DNA of 64,000 nt from Armigeres subalbatus (GCF_024139115.2 NC_085141.1:127967822-128031821); one strand, 5' to 3'. Positions 10,623 to 21,124 are shown, numbered from the stretch's first letter. Notes: generated from the letters alone by a model not told the origin. Program-made: numbers and translations.

Positions 10623-11669
10623 ATGGAGACTTTCAGACCGGTCAAACCATTTGATACAAAAGTAGACCAATCTCAGCTAGCAACGGAGTGGAGGAAGTGG
10701 AAGCGCAGTCTAGAGTACTACTTGGCAGCAAGTGGGATTACTGGCCAGTGTGAGAAGAGGAACCAGCTGCTGCCCGGGGCTCATGATGTTCCGCACGTTA
10801 CCCCGGATCCGCTCTTCTATGATGTAGCCATCCAACAACTTGGCTCTCATTTCCAACCATGCAGACGCTGAACGTATGAAAGACACGTATTTCGGCAAAT
10901 TTCACAACTTCAAGGAGAACGTTTTGGAGATTTTGTGATGAGATTACGCGTTCAGGCTAGTCGGTGCGATTTTGATCAAGAAGGTGTCTCAGTAATGGAG
11001 AGCATGATTATTGATCAGCTTGCCGAGAAATGCCTATCGTCGGCTCTTCGCAAGAAGATTCTGGAGAAGGATAGAACGCTTGAAGAAGTAGTGGCTATTG
11101 GAAAAACTATCGAGAATGTCGAGCATCAGTGTAAGGAAATGGTGCAACGAGATATCGAAGAAAAATCCACAGCCGTCGTGAACAAGGTTCATCAACATAT
11201 CGCTCATCCGTCGAAGACCCTCTTCTCGAACAACCGCTATCACCAGCCACAAGCTAATCTTCGTAGGCAAAATTTTCAAAACCAATCGCGATTCAGGTTC
11301 GAAGCCAAAAGAAATTGGTCGGCTCCGGGGAGTCAGTTCAGCGTAACATCAGCTGGAGGACGTCAAACAAACAACGACAGTAGAATTTGTTTTGGTTGTG
11401 GGCGACGTGGCCATCTTAAAAACAGTTTTTCCTGCATCGCTCGGGAAGCGCAATGCTTGAAATGCAGAGCTGTCGGCCATTTTGCAAAATGGTGCTCAAA
11501 AAGGTCAAGCGATGATTCCGTACCGGACACTCCACCTTCTAAGCGCATCAAGACAGTTATGGAAAACGAGGAAAATCAGAAAATGTACGGAAATCAGGAA
11601 GCTCTCACGGTAAAGGAACAAGATATCTGTTTCGTAATGGGTGGAAATGTATTCAGATTTAAAGTTTGA
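10623..11669 (+). pseudogene. gag: Ty3/gypsy gag polyprotein, frameshifted
   Basis: Gag forms the virus-like particle and binds the RNA genome. The first frame opens at an ATG with a capsid-like stretch (EWRKWKRSLEYYLAASGI). The frame is lost near 10860 and again near 10930. From 10935 it runs on through a helical region to two zinc knuckles: CFGCGRRGH with a stretched final spacing (CX2CX4HX6C), then a canonical CLKCRAVGHFAKWC (CX2CX4HX4C). A TGA closes it at 11667, in frame with the protease coding sequence that follows. It cannot make full Gag as it stands. Confidence 0.85.
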
Positions 11670-11972
11670 GGCATTGAGACTATCATGAGAATTGATTCTG
11701 GTGCCGTAGCAAGTACTATTGACCTCGTCACATGACAAATGTTACAGCGATGCGGAGCAAAAGTGAAATTCAACCCAAAAGTCGGTCGGTCTTTTAGGGC
11801 TTATGGTTCATCAAACCTGATCGGCATGCTAGGAATGTTTGTAGCTCGAATCGAGGGTGCTGGCAATAATGTTGAAGCGACATTCTACATAGCAAGACAC
11901 GGGATGCAAAGCATTCTGGGGGATGAAACAGCTAGATGGCTAAAGGTGCTAAAGATCGCATATAATGTCTAA
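11670..11972 (+). pseudogene. Ty3 aspartic protease, interrupted
   Basis: The retropepsin domain matures the polyprotein. The catalytic triad DSGA is visible at about 11694, and the downstream fold segment ends with SILGDETARWL, matching the ILG-D motif of retroviral-type proteases. The frame continues in phase from gag across the TGA at 11667. A second TGA at about 11730 stands where a tryptophan codon (TGG) is likely, so the protease is broken. Confidence 0.75.
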
Positions 11973-12272
11973 GAATCTACGGCCGCATTTCCGAAGATTA
12001 AAGGAGTCCTCGTGGAGATTCCGATCAACGCAGATGTTAGGCCCGTGCAACAACCGTACTGCCGAAGGCTCCATTTGCATTAGAGGACAAAAATCAGAGA
12101 GAAACTGTAATATTTGATACACCAGGACAACATAGAAAGAGTACAGCAACCATATCGATGGGTTTCTCCAATTGTACCAGTGGCAAAGGACAATGGTGAC
12201 ATTCGTCTGTGCATCGACATGCGCCAAGCTGTTATTAGGGAGACACACCCATTGCCAATAATCGAGGAACTA

Positions 12273-12815
12273 GGGTAAAATGCCTAATAGTGGACCCCTT
12301 AGTAGCGGAATTTTGCTTTTCCTGGCATAAGGAGTAGAAATTTTCAACATATTAAGTCTGCAGGATATCTAATAACAAGTTCTGCATCTCCTCTTTACGA
12401 TACATACATAAAACACTTAAATACACGACGTTATTCGTTGAAATTAACATTTTAAAGTCTGACTTAATTCGCCCTATAGTAGACCCCCTGGGGGTCCATA
12501 ATAGGAAATTGCTTCCCTATAGTCGACACTTCATTTGATTTTCATGTTCCATTTCGTGACGTTCTTCTTCCCTATTATGGACCCCCCGAAATATTCCTAT
12601 AATGGACACTCTCGTGTTTATTTTTAAGAAAATTGTAAAAAATCATCTATTTTTACTTTCCATAACATTTCCAATGCATGTAATCAAATCAAGGACTGTC
12701 AGGTAGGTTCTCCCGATGGAATTTCATAGCAACATGTTTACATTATGTTGTAATAATGCAAAAATGGCTGGAGGGTGCACTATTGGTTGGGGGTCCACTA
12801 TTGGGCACTTTACCC
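12273..12815. mobile_element. Family-A inverted-repeat element, uninterrupted copy
   Basis: A 543-bp element with ends GGGTAAAATGCCTAATAGTG and, inverted, GGGTAAAGTGCCCAATAGTG, flanked by TA on both sides. Removing it and one TA rejoins the RT frame exactly (IIEEL then FGG), so target and duplication are certain. It is the reference copy that shows how the dispersed 4411-18651 copy was cut up. No protein. Confidence 0.92.
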
Positions 12816-12943
12816 TATTCGGGGGAATAAACGGTGCGGTTATATTTTCGAAGCTGGATATAAAGGAAGCTTATCATCAAGTGGAAATTTCCGAACGCAC
12901 AAGAGACATCACAACCTTTATAACAAAACAGGGATTATTCAGG

Positions 12944-13039
12944 TGAAGTGTTGATCTAATTCAGTTGAATACAATAAACAAACCTAATTTAATAATGTAT
13001 TGTGAGTTTTATTTAGAGTTTTTACAAATTTATGACAAG
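12944..13039. other. 96-bp AT-rich insertion inside RT
   Basis: It lies exactly between codons for GLFR and YKRLIFG, which are adjacent in Ty3-type RTs. The length is a multiple of three, but it opens with an in-frame TGA. Splice-site pairs that would restore the frame lack a GT or an AG end. I see no terminal repeat or clear target duplication. Its origin is unknown. Confidence 0.65.
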
Positions 13040-13542
13040 TATAAAAGACTGATATTCGGAATAAGCTGCGCTCCTGAATTGTTTCAAAAGGTGATGGATT
13101 CAGTGATTGCTGGGTTAGATGGTGTGGTCGTCTACTTGGATGACATAATGATTTGGGGGTGGACTCCTGAAGAACATAGTCGTAGATTGAAGGCACTCTT
13201 AGCCTCTTAGCTACTTCCCAACCTTGAATTTTTGGGTCACGAGTTGTCCAGTTATGGTAAGAAAGAAAGTAAGATCTCGGCCATAAAGTCATTTCGACTC
13301 CCACGAAACGTATCAGAGCTGCGCAGCTACCTCGGGTTGATCACATATGTTGGCAGATTTCTACCATCATTGGCAAATACAACAGAAACTCTTCGAAACT
13401 TGCTTCGTACTAGAGAAAGATTTGATTGGCAATCAAAACATACTCATGCTTTTGAGGAAATCAAGATGGCCGTGAGTGGATCGAATAGCCGTTGGAAGTC
13501 CCAGTGGGCTAGGTGCTGTTTTGCTCCAGCAGGACGCAGAAG

Positions 13543-13963
13543 TAGGGATCCTATATTAAGAGATGTGCGAATACTTTTCCAGACGATTTAGCAACGCTGT
13601 TACTTTCGTAAACAAACGCTGCCAGCACTTGCCGTGGCGCAAAATGTTGGAGCTCGAACATGACTTTGCGAATAATGGAATTTTCAGATTTCGTTATCTA
13701 ACGTCCAACAGTGCATTATCACTAAAATAAAAGTGCAATACAAATGAACGAAGCATCATGCACCATCTAGACTACTTCAACTTGCAAATGTAAAACAAAT
13801 TGTTTATTCGACAAAACTTTTCGTAAATTATTTTTCATTACAATCGCAATACCTTTCAATCCGCAACAATAACAATGTTCATTTGGCTCAGATTCTGACA
13901 GCTCTCAATGCTCGATTGGCTCAAGATGGCCGCTTTCGCATATCTCTGAATGTAGGATCCCTA
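13543..13963. mobile_element. Non-autonomous element, TAGGGATCC ends, 8-bp duplication
   Basis: Inverted ends TAGGGATCCTATATTAAGAG and TAGGGATCCTACATTCAGAG surround 421 bp. The flanks are perfect 8-bp duplications, CGCAGAAG at 13535 and 13964. It sits in the RNase H coding region, which resumes after the second copy. An 8-bp duplication suggests hAT-type movement. No coding capacity. Confidence 0.9.
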
Positions 13964-13971
13964 CGCAGAAG

Positions 13972-14275
13972 GAAAGCGGAGGATCATATCGTTTGCAAGC
14001 AAGTCTTTAACAGAGATTGAAAGAAGGTATTTTCAAACTGAGAGGGAAGCGTTGTCGCTGGTCCGTCGATAGGTTTCAGTTATACTTACTAGGAAAAAAA
14101 AATTAAACTGATAACTGATTGCAAACCACTAATATTTCTATTCAAAGAGCGATCCAAGCCCTGTGTCAGAATAGAACGCTGGGTATTGCGACTACAGACA
14201 TACAACTTTGAAGTGGTATATGAACCAGGAACGAACAATTTAGCCGATGCGCTTTCCCGATTGTCAGTGACTAAC
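13972..14275 (+). pseudogene. Ty3 RNase H (tether region), decayed
   Basis: RNase H removes the RNA strand during reverse transcription. Before the 13543 insertion the sequence encodes an AVLLQQDA-like start in a shifted frame. After it come ISFASKSL-like and RRYFQTEREALSLV-like stretches, again shifted, and then the C-terminal RLQTYNFEVVYEPG and NNLADALSRL motif that marks the end of RNase H in Ty3 elements. At least two frame changes lie between 13560 and 14185. Confidence 0.75.
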
Positions 14276-15642
14276 CCGGTGGCTTACAGACCTTCGGATG
14301 AAGATTGTATACTACAGTTGACCTTATGTGGATTTCCTTGTGCCGTATCAGTTGAAGAAGTCCAGACAGAGACCGAAAAAGATCCAAATCTAGAAGCCGT
14401 CCAACAGAGTTTAGAAACAGGGATTTGGAATGAAATGTCTAAGGAATTTAAACCTTTCAGCTCAGAGTTGGGTCGTGTTCAAAACTTACTGCTAAGAGGA
14501 GATAGGCTAGTCATTCCGGAATCACTAAGATCTCGAGTATTGGAAATTGCTCACGAATCCCACCCTGGAATGGTTGTCATGAAGAGAAGACTCCGTCAAA
14601 AGGTATGGTGGCCACAGATGTATAAGCAAGTTGAGGCATTCGTAAAAAATGTAAGAATTGTACATTGGTATCAACACCAAACCCTCCGGAGCCGTTGAAC
14701 AGGACCAAATTGCCAGAAAATGCTTGGGCTGATCTTGCCGTCGATTTCGTTGGGCCACTACCTTCCGGTCATAACCTCTTGGTGATTATTGACTATTTCA
14801 GTCGTTTTACAGAGGTCATCATTATGAAACAAATTACAGCACAATTGATAGTGAAGGCACTGCATGAGACATTTTGCCGTTTCGGAATGCCCGGGTCTAT
14901 GAAAACTGATAATGGTCCCCAATTCGTTAGCAGTGAACTCCAGAATTTTTGTCAACGGTTCGGCATTCAACATAGAAGAACAACGCCTTATTGGCCTCAG
15001 GCTAATGGTGAGGTGGAAAGGATCAATCGATGCATTGTTAAACGATTGAAAATCAGTCAAACTAATGGCGCGGATTGGCAATGGGATCTTAGGACTTTCA
15101 TACTTATGCATAATTCAACTCCGCACTCTACTACTGGTGTAGCACCATCAGTATTGCTGTTCGGAAAGAGAATGAAAGATAAGCTGCCTGGCCTGTTGAT
15201 AAGAGGATCAAACATCCTGGAGGAGATTCGGGATCGGGATCATCTGAAGAAGATAAGAGGTGCAGAGTATGCGGACTATCGACGCAATGCAAAACCATCT
15301 GAGATAAGTCAAGTTGATGTAGTAGTCACAAAACGGATACAAAAAGAAAACAAGCTCTCAACAATGTATGACCCTGAAGAGTACACCGTTGTGGACAGAA
15401 ACGGTCCAGATATTAAGTTGAAGTCGAAGGAAAGTGGGAAGATAATTCATCGTAATGTTTCTCACTTAAATTTTTTTAACTTTATTTTTGAGATTTTCAG
15501 CCTGCGGCTGGCTCATCTTAAAAAAAAAAGCTTTTTTCAGGTACAATGGATTCCGATAACAATACATATTGATGAAGCAGATGTTACAGAGGGCGTCGAA
15601 AAACCAACACAAATCAATCCGAAACCTAACATCAACAAATGA
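14276..15642 (+). pseudogene. Ty3 integrase, one frameshift
   Basis: Integrase inserts the cDNA into the host genome. The HHCC zinc domain begins at HESHPGMVVMKRRL (about 14552). A one-base loss near 14648 in a run of A's separates its two cysteines from the first frame. The second long frame carries the catalytic core: D of AVDFVGPL (residue 27 of that frame), D of KTDNGPQF (82) and E of GEVERINR (118), a D,D(35)E arrangement. The C-terminal part reaches NVSHLN, then is disrupted by a short poly(A)-tailed insertion near 15466-15535. Confidence 0.9.
15466..15535 (-). mobile_element. Severely 5'-truncated retroposon tail in integrase
   Basis: Read on the minus strand it gives GATGAGCCAGCCGCAGGCTG, then AAATCTC, an AATAAA signal and an A-run. 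The CAGCC...GGCTG pair can form a small hairpin. The same 3' end occurs at 44109-44163. This looks like a ~50-base 3' remnant left by target-primed reverse transcription. The duplication here is unclear because both edges are A/T runs. Confidence 0.5.
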
Positions 15643-15797
15643 AAATGAAGCTGTCACAGAAAACTTCAGGTACAGAGATCTCTCGGAAACCAGACTAGAC
15701 GAGGGATTAACCTCTGGGGTAACGTCTCGAGCTAAAAGAGAAGTTAGGCAACCATTGTACTTTAAGTATTATAAGATTGGCACCATCAATTAATTTT

Positions 15798-15811
15798 GAG
15801 GAAAGGAGAGA
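15798..15811 (+). other. Polypurine tract of the Ty3 element
   Basis: GAGGAAAGGAGAGA lies immediately 5' of the 3' LTR, the position of the plus-strand primer in LTR retrotransposons. It is pure purine. Confidence 0.85.
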
Positions 15812-15859
15812 TGTACTATTGGTCCCACCATTTCTATTACATTTGTTTTGTATAAATAA

Positions 15860-16730
15860 TAGGGTGGTTCAAAAAATCGATTTTGCTCCACAGTGCTTAT
15901 CTGATTCTTTACCATGTTCTGAGTGTCCTCTGAAAATTTTAGCTCATTTGGATTAAAACTGATTTAGCACAAGCCGTTTCAAGTTTGCATGCAAATTAGT
16001 ATGGGCAAATTTATTTTTTCATTATACTGTTAATGACGCTTCCCCATCAAGCGCAGGTTAAAAGAAAGATACATAGCTAAAAGGCACGGCATACAAAAAA
16101 CAAGGCAGGTTCATCACGTATGTAAACATTCAGTTTGAATGTAAACATGTGACGTCACTGCTATCTTCGCACAAGCTGGACCGAGACGATGCTCTACGGT
16201 CGCAGCATGCTTACTTTTGTACTCTAACATGTGGCGATAAAACATGCGTCACATTCGAAGTGTCATTTTCTAACGAGCCTACCTTGTTTTCTGTATACCG
16301 TGGCTAAAAGGAATACTCAACAGCTTTCACTCAGTGAAAACCGCAAAGATAGCACACACAAATTCAGGCTACTATGTTGCACTGCACATTTCAGTGATGC
16401 CCTCAAAGAAGTTTAACGATCATGACTATAGATTTGTAACCTGTCTTAAAATCGGGACGAATAATCAACATGCGGTTTTCGTTGGGTGAAAGCTGTTGAG
16501 TATCCCTTTTAGCTATGTAGCTTTTCTTTTACCCTGCGCTTAATGGGGAAACGTCATTAACAGTATAATGAAAAAATAAATTTCCCCTTACTAATTTGTA
16601 TGCAAACTTGAAACGGCTTGTGCTAAATCAGTTTTAATCCAAATGAGCTCAAATTTTCAGAGGACACTCAGAACATGGTAAAGAATCAGATGAGCACTGT
16701 GGAGCAAAATCGATTTTTTGAACCACCCTA
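15860..16730. mobile_element. Long-TIR element, TAGGGTGGTTC ends, 8-bp duplication
   Basis: Ends TAGGGTGGTTCAAAAAATCG match as inverted repeats that extend about 270 bp inwards on each side (interrupted on the left by a nested element). About 120 bp lie between the arms. Flanks are ATAAATAA on both sides, and deleting element plus one flank restores the 5' LTR sequence. Foldback-like non-autonomous element; hAT-type duplication size. No gene. Confidence 0.9.
16085..16302. mobile_element. Nested 218-bp element, 9-bp duplication
   Basis: Inverted ends CACGGCATACAAAAAACAAG and CACGGTATACAGAAAACAAG. The flanks are GCTAAAAGG at 16076-16084 and 16303-16311. It sits in the left arm of the 15860-16730 element, and the right arm carries the uninterrupted target (CATAGCTAAAAGGGATAC), an internal empty-site control. 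A 9-bp duplication fits Mutator-like elements, or an 8-bp hAT duplication with one chance base. Confidence 0.88.
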
Positions 16731-17234
16731 ATAAATAATAATATACCTGAGTAGAGATACACTTTGACATCCTTACATGATTGCCGAGATACATATGTCC
16801 CTAATGAATAAAGAACATTGTCTTTTGATCTACCAACGCGACTACACGTGTTTAGTTTGATTTCCGAAACAACGCGATTCTACAATTTTCACATTATATT
16901 TCGAGTGAAACATTAGTAGGAATGCATCTGAAAAGCACTCGTTACGAAAATTCATGAGATTCACCAGCTGATTGGAGCAGGAATGTTTGTAAACAATCGT
17001 AAAGTCATGTAGAGTCTCGAGCATTTGTGCGCCCTCATGCAGCAGGGAAAGATAAATTCGAAGAGCGGGAAATGTTTGACAGCCAAGTAAATGCGAAATA
17101 ATTTTGCTTATGAGAGTAATTTCAACATATATCTCTCTACTCGCTTGAGAGCAGAAAAGCAGCTCTGTCCGCAGCACCCAGGTATCTACTATAGGGAAGC
17201 AATTTCCTATTATGGACCCCCAGGGGGTCTACTA

Positions 17235-17900
17235 CCGTGGGGCATCGAAATCCGTACACTTAAGCACTTTAGTATATGAAAAAGTCATTAGAAAATAGGA
17301 ATCGAATGTAAATAAAACGTTTGTCATTGACACAGGCGCATGAAGGCTTCTACTTTTGAAGTGTTTCACATTTACTCATGAAAAACTAAGACAAACATGA
17401 TAAAATAATTAATTAAATCAACTACTCCTGACTCGAAATCCGTCCACCGTGGACGGATTTCGAATCAAAGGATCAAAATCCGTACAGCTATTTCTTAACT
17501 AAATATTTAAATTGAAACAGTCTGATTAACTGAACTACCACTGTAAATAGTTCGATATGCACCTTGAAAAGCGATCAATTCGATTTGTATTCCGCTTATC
17601 TTATGTAATGATTTGCAATTAGCAATTTAAACACAGTTGCTTTTGGTGCAATTATGCTCTACCCGAAAACAAAATGGCGGCTCAAACTCCGCGTTTGGTG
17701 GGTGGAGATTTGTTTTTGATTGTTGTGGTTTTAATTTCAAAGCCTTCCTTCCAATTCTATGCCCTAAAAGCTTACTGTCAAGTATCTGAACAGGATAAGA
17801 TTAATTATTCCTTCATTAATTACCTTTAACCTTCTTCAATTTATTGATATCTTATGAGGTGGACGGATTTCGGTGCTGTACGGATTTCGGTCCCGCACGG
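17235..17900. mobile_element. CCGTGG-family element in family A
   Basis: Inverted ends CCGTGGGGCATCGAAATCCG and CCGTGCGGGACCGAAATCCG enclose 666 bp and are bounded by TA. The intact family-A copy shows the empty TA at this point. Internal words CGTCCACCGTGGACGG and GTGGACGGATTTCG repeat the terminal motif. A terminal fragment of the same family begins the window. No coding capacity seen. Confidence 0.85.
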
Positions 17901-17936
17901 TATAGGGCGAATTCAGTCAGACTTTACAGGGTGTCT

Positions 17937-18469
17937 GCAAATTATCCGTACAAATTTTGACAGTTTGCTTCTACAAATCAAAAACAGACAATAATGGACT
18001 GAATCGGTAGCTATATGGGCATAACAACTCAGTAGGCTGTAACAGATGTATATTCTGAGAACACTGAGCGTCATTTCATGTATAAAAAAAAATCTTTGTG
18101 AATGCTTTTTTTCGGTTTTCCGAACAAAAAGGAATTGCCTTCCTATTCACCCGATTTGGATTGAATTTATCATTCGGTATGGTCTATCTTGAAATCAACA
18201 GCCATCAAAACACCGAACATATTATCGAGACATTTGAAATCATGTCACAATCGTCAAAAATATGTGAAAATTATCTGTATAGAAACGTGCGGCCATCGTT
18301 ATTTTTTCCAACACGATCACATTTTAATGCGAACAAATTCAGCTTGGTTTATGTAGTCCTATTATAATAACATGCAATGCATGCTGGTTCTTTAATTTAT
18401 TCCAAAAAATATTTAAAAACCTATCTTGTTCAGGTCTTGTTGTACGGATAATTGGGTACGGAAACCCTG
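17937..18469. mobile_element. CAGGG-family element in family A
   Basis: Inverted ends CAGGGTGTCTGCAAATTATC and CAGGGTTTCCGTACCCAATT share the inner ATTATCCGTACAA. They enclose 533 bp and are flanked by TA. The intact family-A copy has the uninterrupted ACTTTAAAATG at the site. A single open frame inside has no recognisable domain. Probably a Tc1/mariner-type non-autonomous element. Confidence 0.85.
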
Positions 18470-18653
18470 TAAAATGTTAATTTCAACGAATAACGTCGTG
18501 TATTTGCGTGTTTTATGTATGTATCGTGAAGAGGAGATGCAGAACTTGGTATTAGATATCAAGCAGTATAAATATGTTGAATATATCTACTCCTTTTGAC
18601 AGGAAAAGCAAAATTCCGCTACTAGGGGGTCCACTATTGGGCATTTTACTCTA

Positions 18654-21124
18654 AATGTAATAAAAACATTACTGAAAATATGTATGGTGAAAATGCATTA
18701 GAAAATTACTTCGACTTAGAGAATATCGAGTTAGGGAGGAATCGACTTATGGAGGGAACGAAGTATGCTATTTAGATTCAGGGGGCTTTGATTTTCATCA
18801 AGTTTGGGAAAATATCGAGTTACAGAACATCGAGCTAGGAAGAGTTCATTGTTGTAGTTCAATTAATTATTATGCATCAATTAATGTGGAAAATTAAAAA
18901 AAAATGTTGAAAATTAAGTTTAAAAAAATTGTGCTACTAGGGACTTTCCTGAAGGATGTGCCAAATATAGAACCACTATTTGAGGCAAAGTTAATGTTAT
19001 TGTGATACATCCGTGGCCTTGAGAGGCCATATTGATGAGCACACACGTATTTGTTTTCGAAAAACTTATTAGGGTTCCAATAAAAAATCAACTCTGACAA
19101 GCTTAAATTGTTTTTCGACCTTTCGTGTGAAGCGAGCCATCTATCCATGCATGAGAGTTGCTATCCGATGACACGTAAATAATTAATTGTGTAATTTTCG
19201 CCACATGACGAATCATCTCTACTCCGCCCCCCTACGGATCAACTTGTCTCCGCATCATGGGTTATGTTGACAGGACTCCTATAGCAGAATATCGATAGGG
19301 TTCACGTTCAGCATCGCCCAACGAAGCGATGTTTTCTGTGTCACCGTGTCAGACTGAGTGACTGACTAGTAGAGGAATGATGACGACAACTGCTGACCAA
19401 CCGGGTGGGTTCGGCATTGCCGCCGGCAGTCGGCAGGCTGTTCTCCCTTTTTTATGGACCCCGCCAAACGCAAGCCCCACAGAGAGGATCGTGATCTTTA
19501 GGATGCTCAGCATAGGTCAACTATGCGGTATGTGTGCTCATCAAAATAAATGATTTATTTCAACTTGAAATTAATGATCGATTGATTGCAGTTTGCGTAT
19601 TTCGTGCCATTGCAAGTTTCCTAATTGGTTACAATAAAAATAGCTGGTTGATAGTTATTCGATGTACTGCTGGTTGATCCAACTTTGTCACAAATTGTGG
19701 GAGTATCCGCGTGGAACCCCCTAAGACCTAATCGAGCGTTGCATAACGCCAATCTTAACTCCCAGACACTTGATATAGCGTTGAGGTGCCATCGGCAAGG
19801 TATTCAAAAAATCATTCGTCTCTCACACTGACTCTGTGCTTAACTTTCCTCTTGGATCACGTTTAGCATTTAAACTGCGACTTGGCTGGGTTATGGTGGC
19901 ATGGCATGGCGGTTGCTTCGTTGACAATTTCAAACCTATCGTTTGCCTAAAACCAACTTAGCTTAGCGCGAGGGTTTGCGATTCTAAGCGTCTCGTCAGC
20001 GTTCGGGAATGAGGATGGAGGGAACAATTGTGAGATATCGATGACTTTGATGATCAATGGATTAACCGCAAATCTAAAACCTCTCTCATCCATGAACCGA
20101 CCTGTAGATGGGATTGTTTTATTAGGTTCGCTTGACAACGGTTTGTCGGAGGCATTATTTCCATTTTTTTTGCAACCATGGTGGATGGCTAAGTGACTCA
20201 CTAAGGCGCGTGAATCTTTTTGATTTTGTGTGTGACAAACTACCTCCTACCTTTACGAGCATTCGCAGACCTCTGGATGTTGTCTGAATTATAAACTAGC
20301 TGGATCGACCGATGTGGCGGTACCTGCGCAACCAATGTGAGATTAAATTCGGTTGTGATATTACTGGGAAGATAAAAAAACTTCCCACGAGATTGAGTGA
20401 AATGCCATCACTTGTCAAACAACGGTATAAGTTTCATGTTCATGGTTTAAATTCAAATAGAAAACGATAGAAATCGTTCTACCTATCTTATTATCAGAAT
20501 GAACGGATTATACTAAGTCGAATTATAGCTGCATCACGACCAATTGCATTTTAGTAAAACAGAAGAAGCAGGTTTTGATGAAACGCCTCGTTCTCGTTTA
20601 TTCATCTTCGAGGATAAGTTTTTTTCGCTGATGTTGAGAACATCAACAACACCGAAACCAAACCTCATGATGCGCTATCTATGGTCAGTGTATGTATGGA
20701 TTTTTTCCTATTTAAATTCAAACCCTGTTAGTAACAGGTTGTTACAAATCTTGAGTTTGTGTTACATTTTGAACTGAACGAGAATAGTAAGAAACGCATT
20801 CGTACTCAAAATATGTACTTGGTCGTAATAATTCTAAATCATAGTTCAAGCGAATCTAACATATTTTTAGTTAGGATTTTTCTTATCTATATTTTCTTAC
20901 CTCTACTAGCCGCGAAAATTATGAACAATTGAATATATAAAAGGCTGATTTCCATAAATATTGGTCACCAGTTAACCACATTACCATTATTTTTAATAAG
21001 ATTACTTTTAGGCCTAGTATGCAAAGTCTGATGTCATTAAGGCATCAAATAGAAAACAGATTTTGTTGCCAAAATCAAATAAAAATCATAATTTGTATTT
21101 TAATTTTAATCTTCATTATTGGTC
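18654..21124. other. Unique AT-rich DNA, no gene recognised
   Basis: Around 18700-18860 words such as ATCGAGTTAGGGAGGAATCG and ATCGAGTTACAGAACATCG resemble the ATCTCGATG repeats of the element at 25067, so a decayed relative may lie here. 19200-19500 is locally GC-richer. Frames at 19947-20201 and 20544-20777 are short, without motifs, and I do not support them as genes. Confidence 0.35.

Larger units (their letters stand above)
12003..13540 (+). pseudogene. Ty3 reverse transcriptase, split by two insertions
   Basis: RT motifs appear in order. Around 12003-12270 is the fingers region ending RLCIDMRQAV and THPLPIIEEL. After a family-A insertion the palm motif KLDIKEAYHQVEI follows at about 12850, then FGISCAPELFQKVM, and the catalytic YLDD (in VVVYLDDIMIWG) at about 13135. 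The connection region starts near 13225. Defects: the 12273-12817 insertion, a 96-bp insertion between the codons for FR and YKRL, a stop near 13208, and a one-base slip in the first block. Catalytic residues survive but the gene is dead. Confidence 0.9.
15812..16884 (+). repeat. 3' LTR of Ty3/gypsy, split by an insertion
   Basis: Two parts, 15812-15859 and 16731-16884 (plus the duplicated target), match the 5' LTR from TGTACTATTGGTCCC to GCGATTCTACA. The intruder landed in the TATAAATAA box and duplicated ATAAATAA. LTR ends, polypurine tract and leader order together define a plus-strand element. Confidence 0.88.
4706..17181. mobile_element. Non-autonomous hAT-like element, split by the Ty3 element
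   Basis: The two ends are a ~22-bp imperfect inverted repeat (CTGGGTAGTGAGGATAGA and CTGGGTGCTGCGGACAGA). They are flanked by an 8-bp duplication of family-A sequence, GTGTCTAC on the left and GTATCTAC on the right. An 8-bp duplication is typical of hAT transposition. Its own sequence is only about 200 bp on the left and 297 bp on the right; all between is the Ty3 element. No transposase is visible. Confidence 0.7.
4411..18651. mobile_element. Family-A inverted-repeat element, split by nested insertions
   Basis: Four separated pieces (4411-4705, about 17190-17234, 17901-17936 and 18470-18651) join in order into one ~0.55-kb element colinear with the uninterrupted copy at 12273-12815. Its ends are GGGTAAAGTGCCCAATA and a matching inverted end, each flanked by TA. 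Between the pieces lie, in order, a hAT-like element containing a Ty3 retrotransposon, a CCGTGG-family element and a CAGGG-family element. Each split point is bounded by the intruder's own target duplication, so the intact copy serves as the empty-site control. No coding capacity. Confidence 0.85.

Noticed and set aside
12942..13039. GT...AG intron inside RT
   Set aside because: The only GT-AG pair (GTGAAG to ACAAG) would shift the RT frame into a stop. Frame-preserving ends are not GT-AG. Treated as an insertion of unknown origin.
4906..16884. Endogenous retrovirus with envelope
   Set aside because: No envelope-like frame follows integrase; the 3' end goes from integrase to polypurine tract and LTR.
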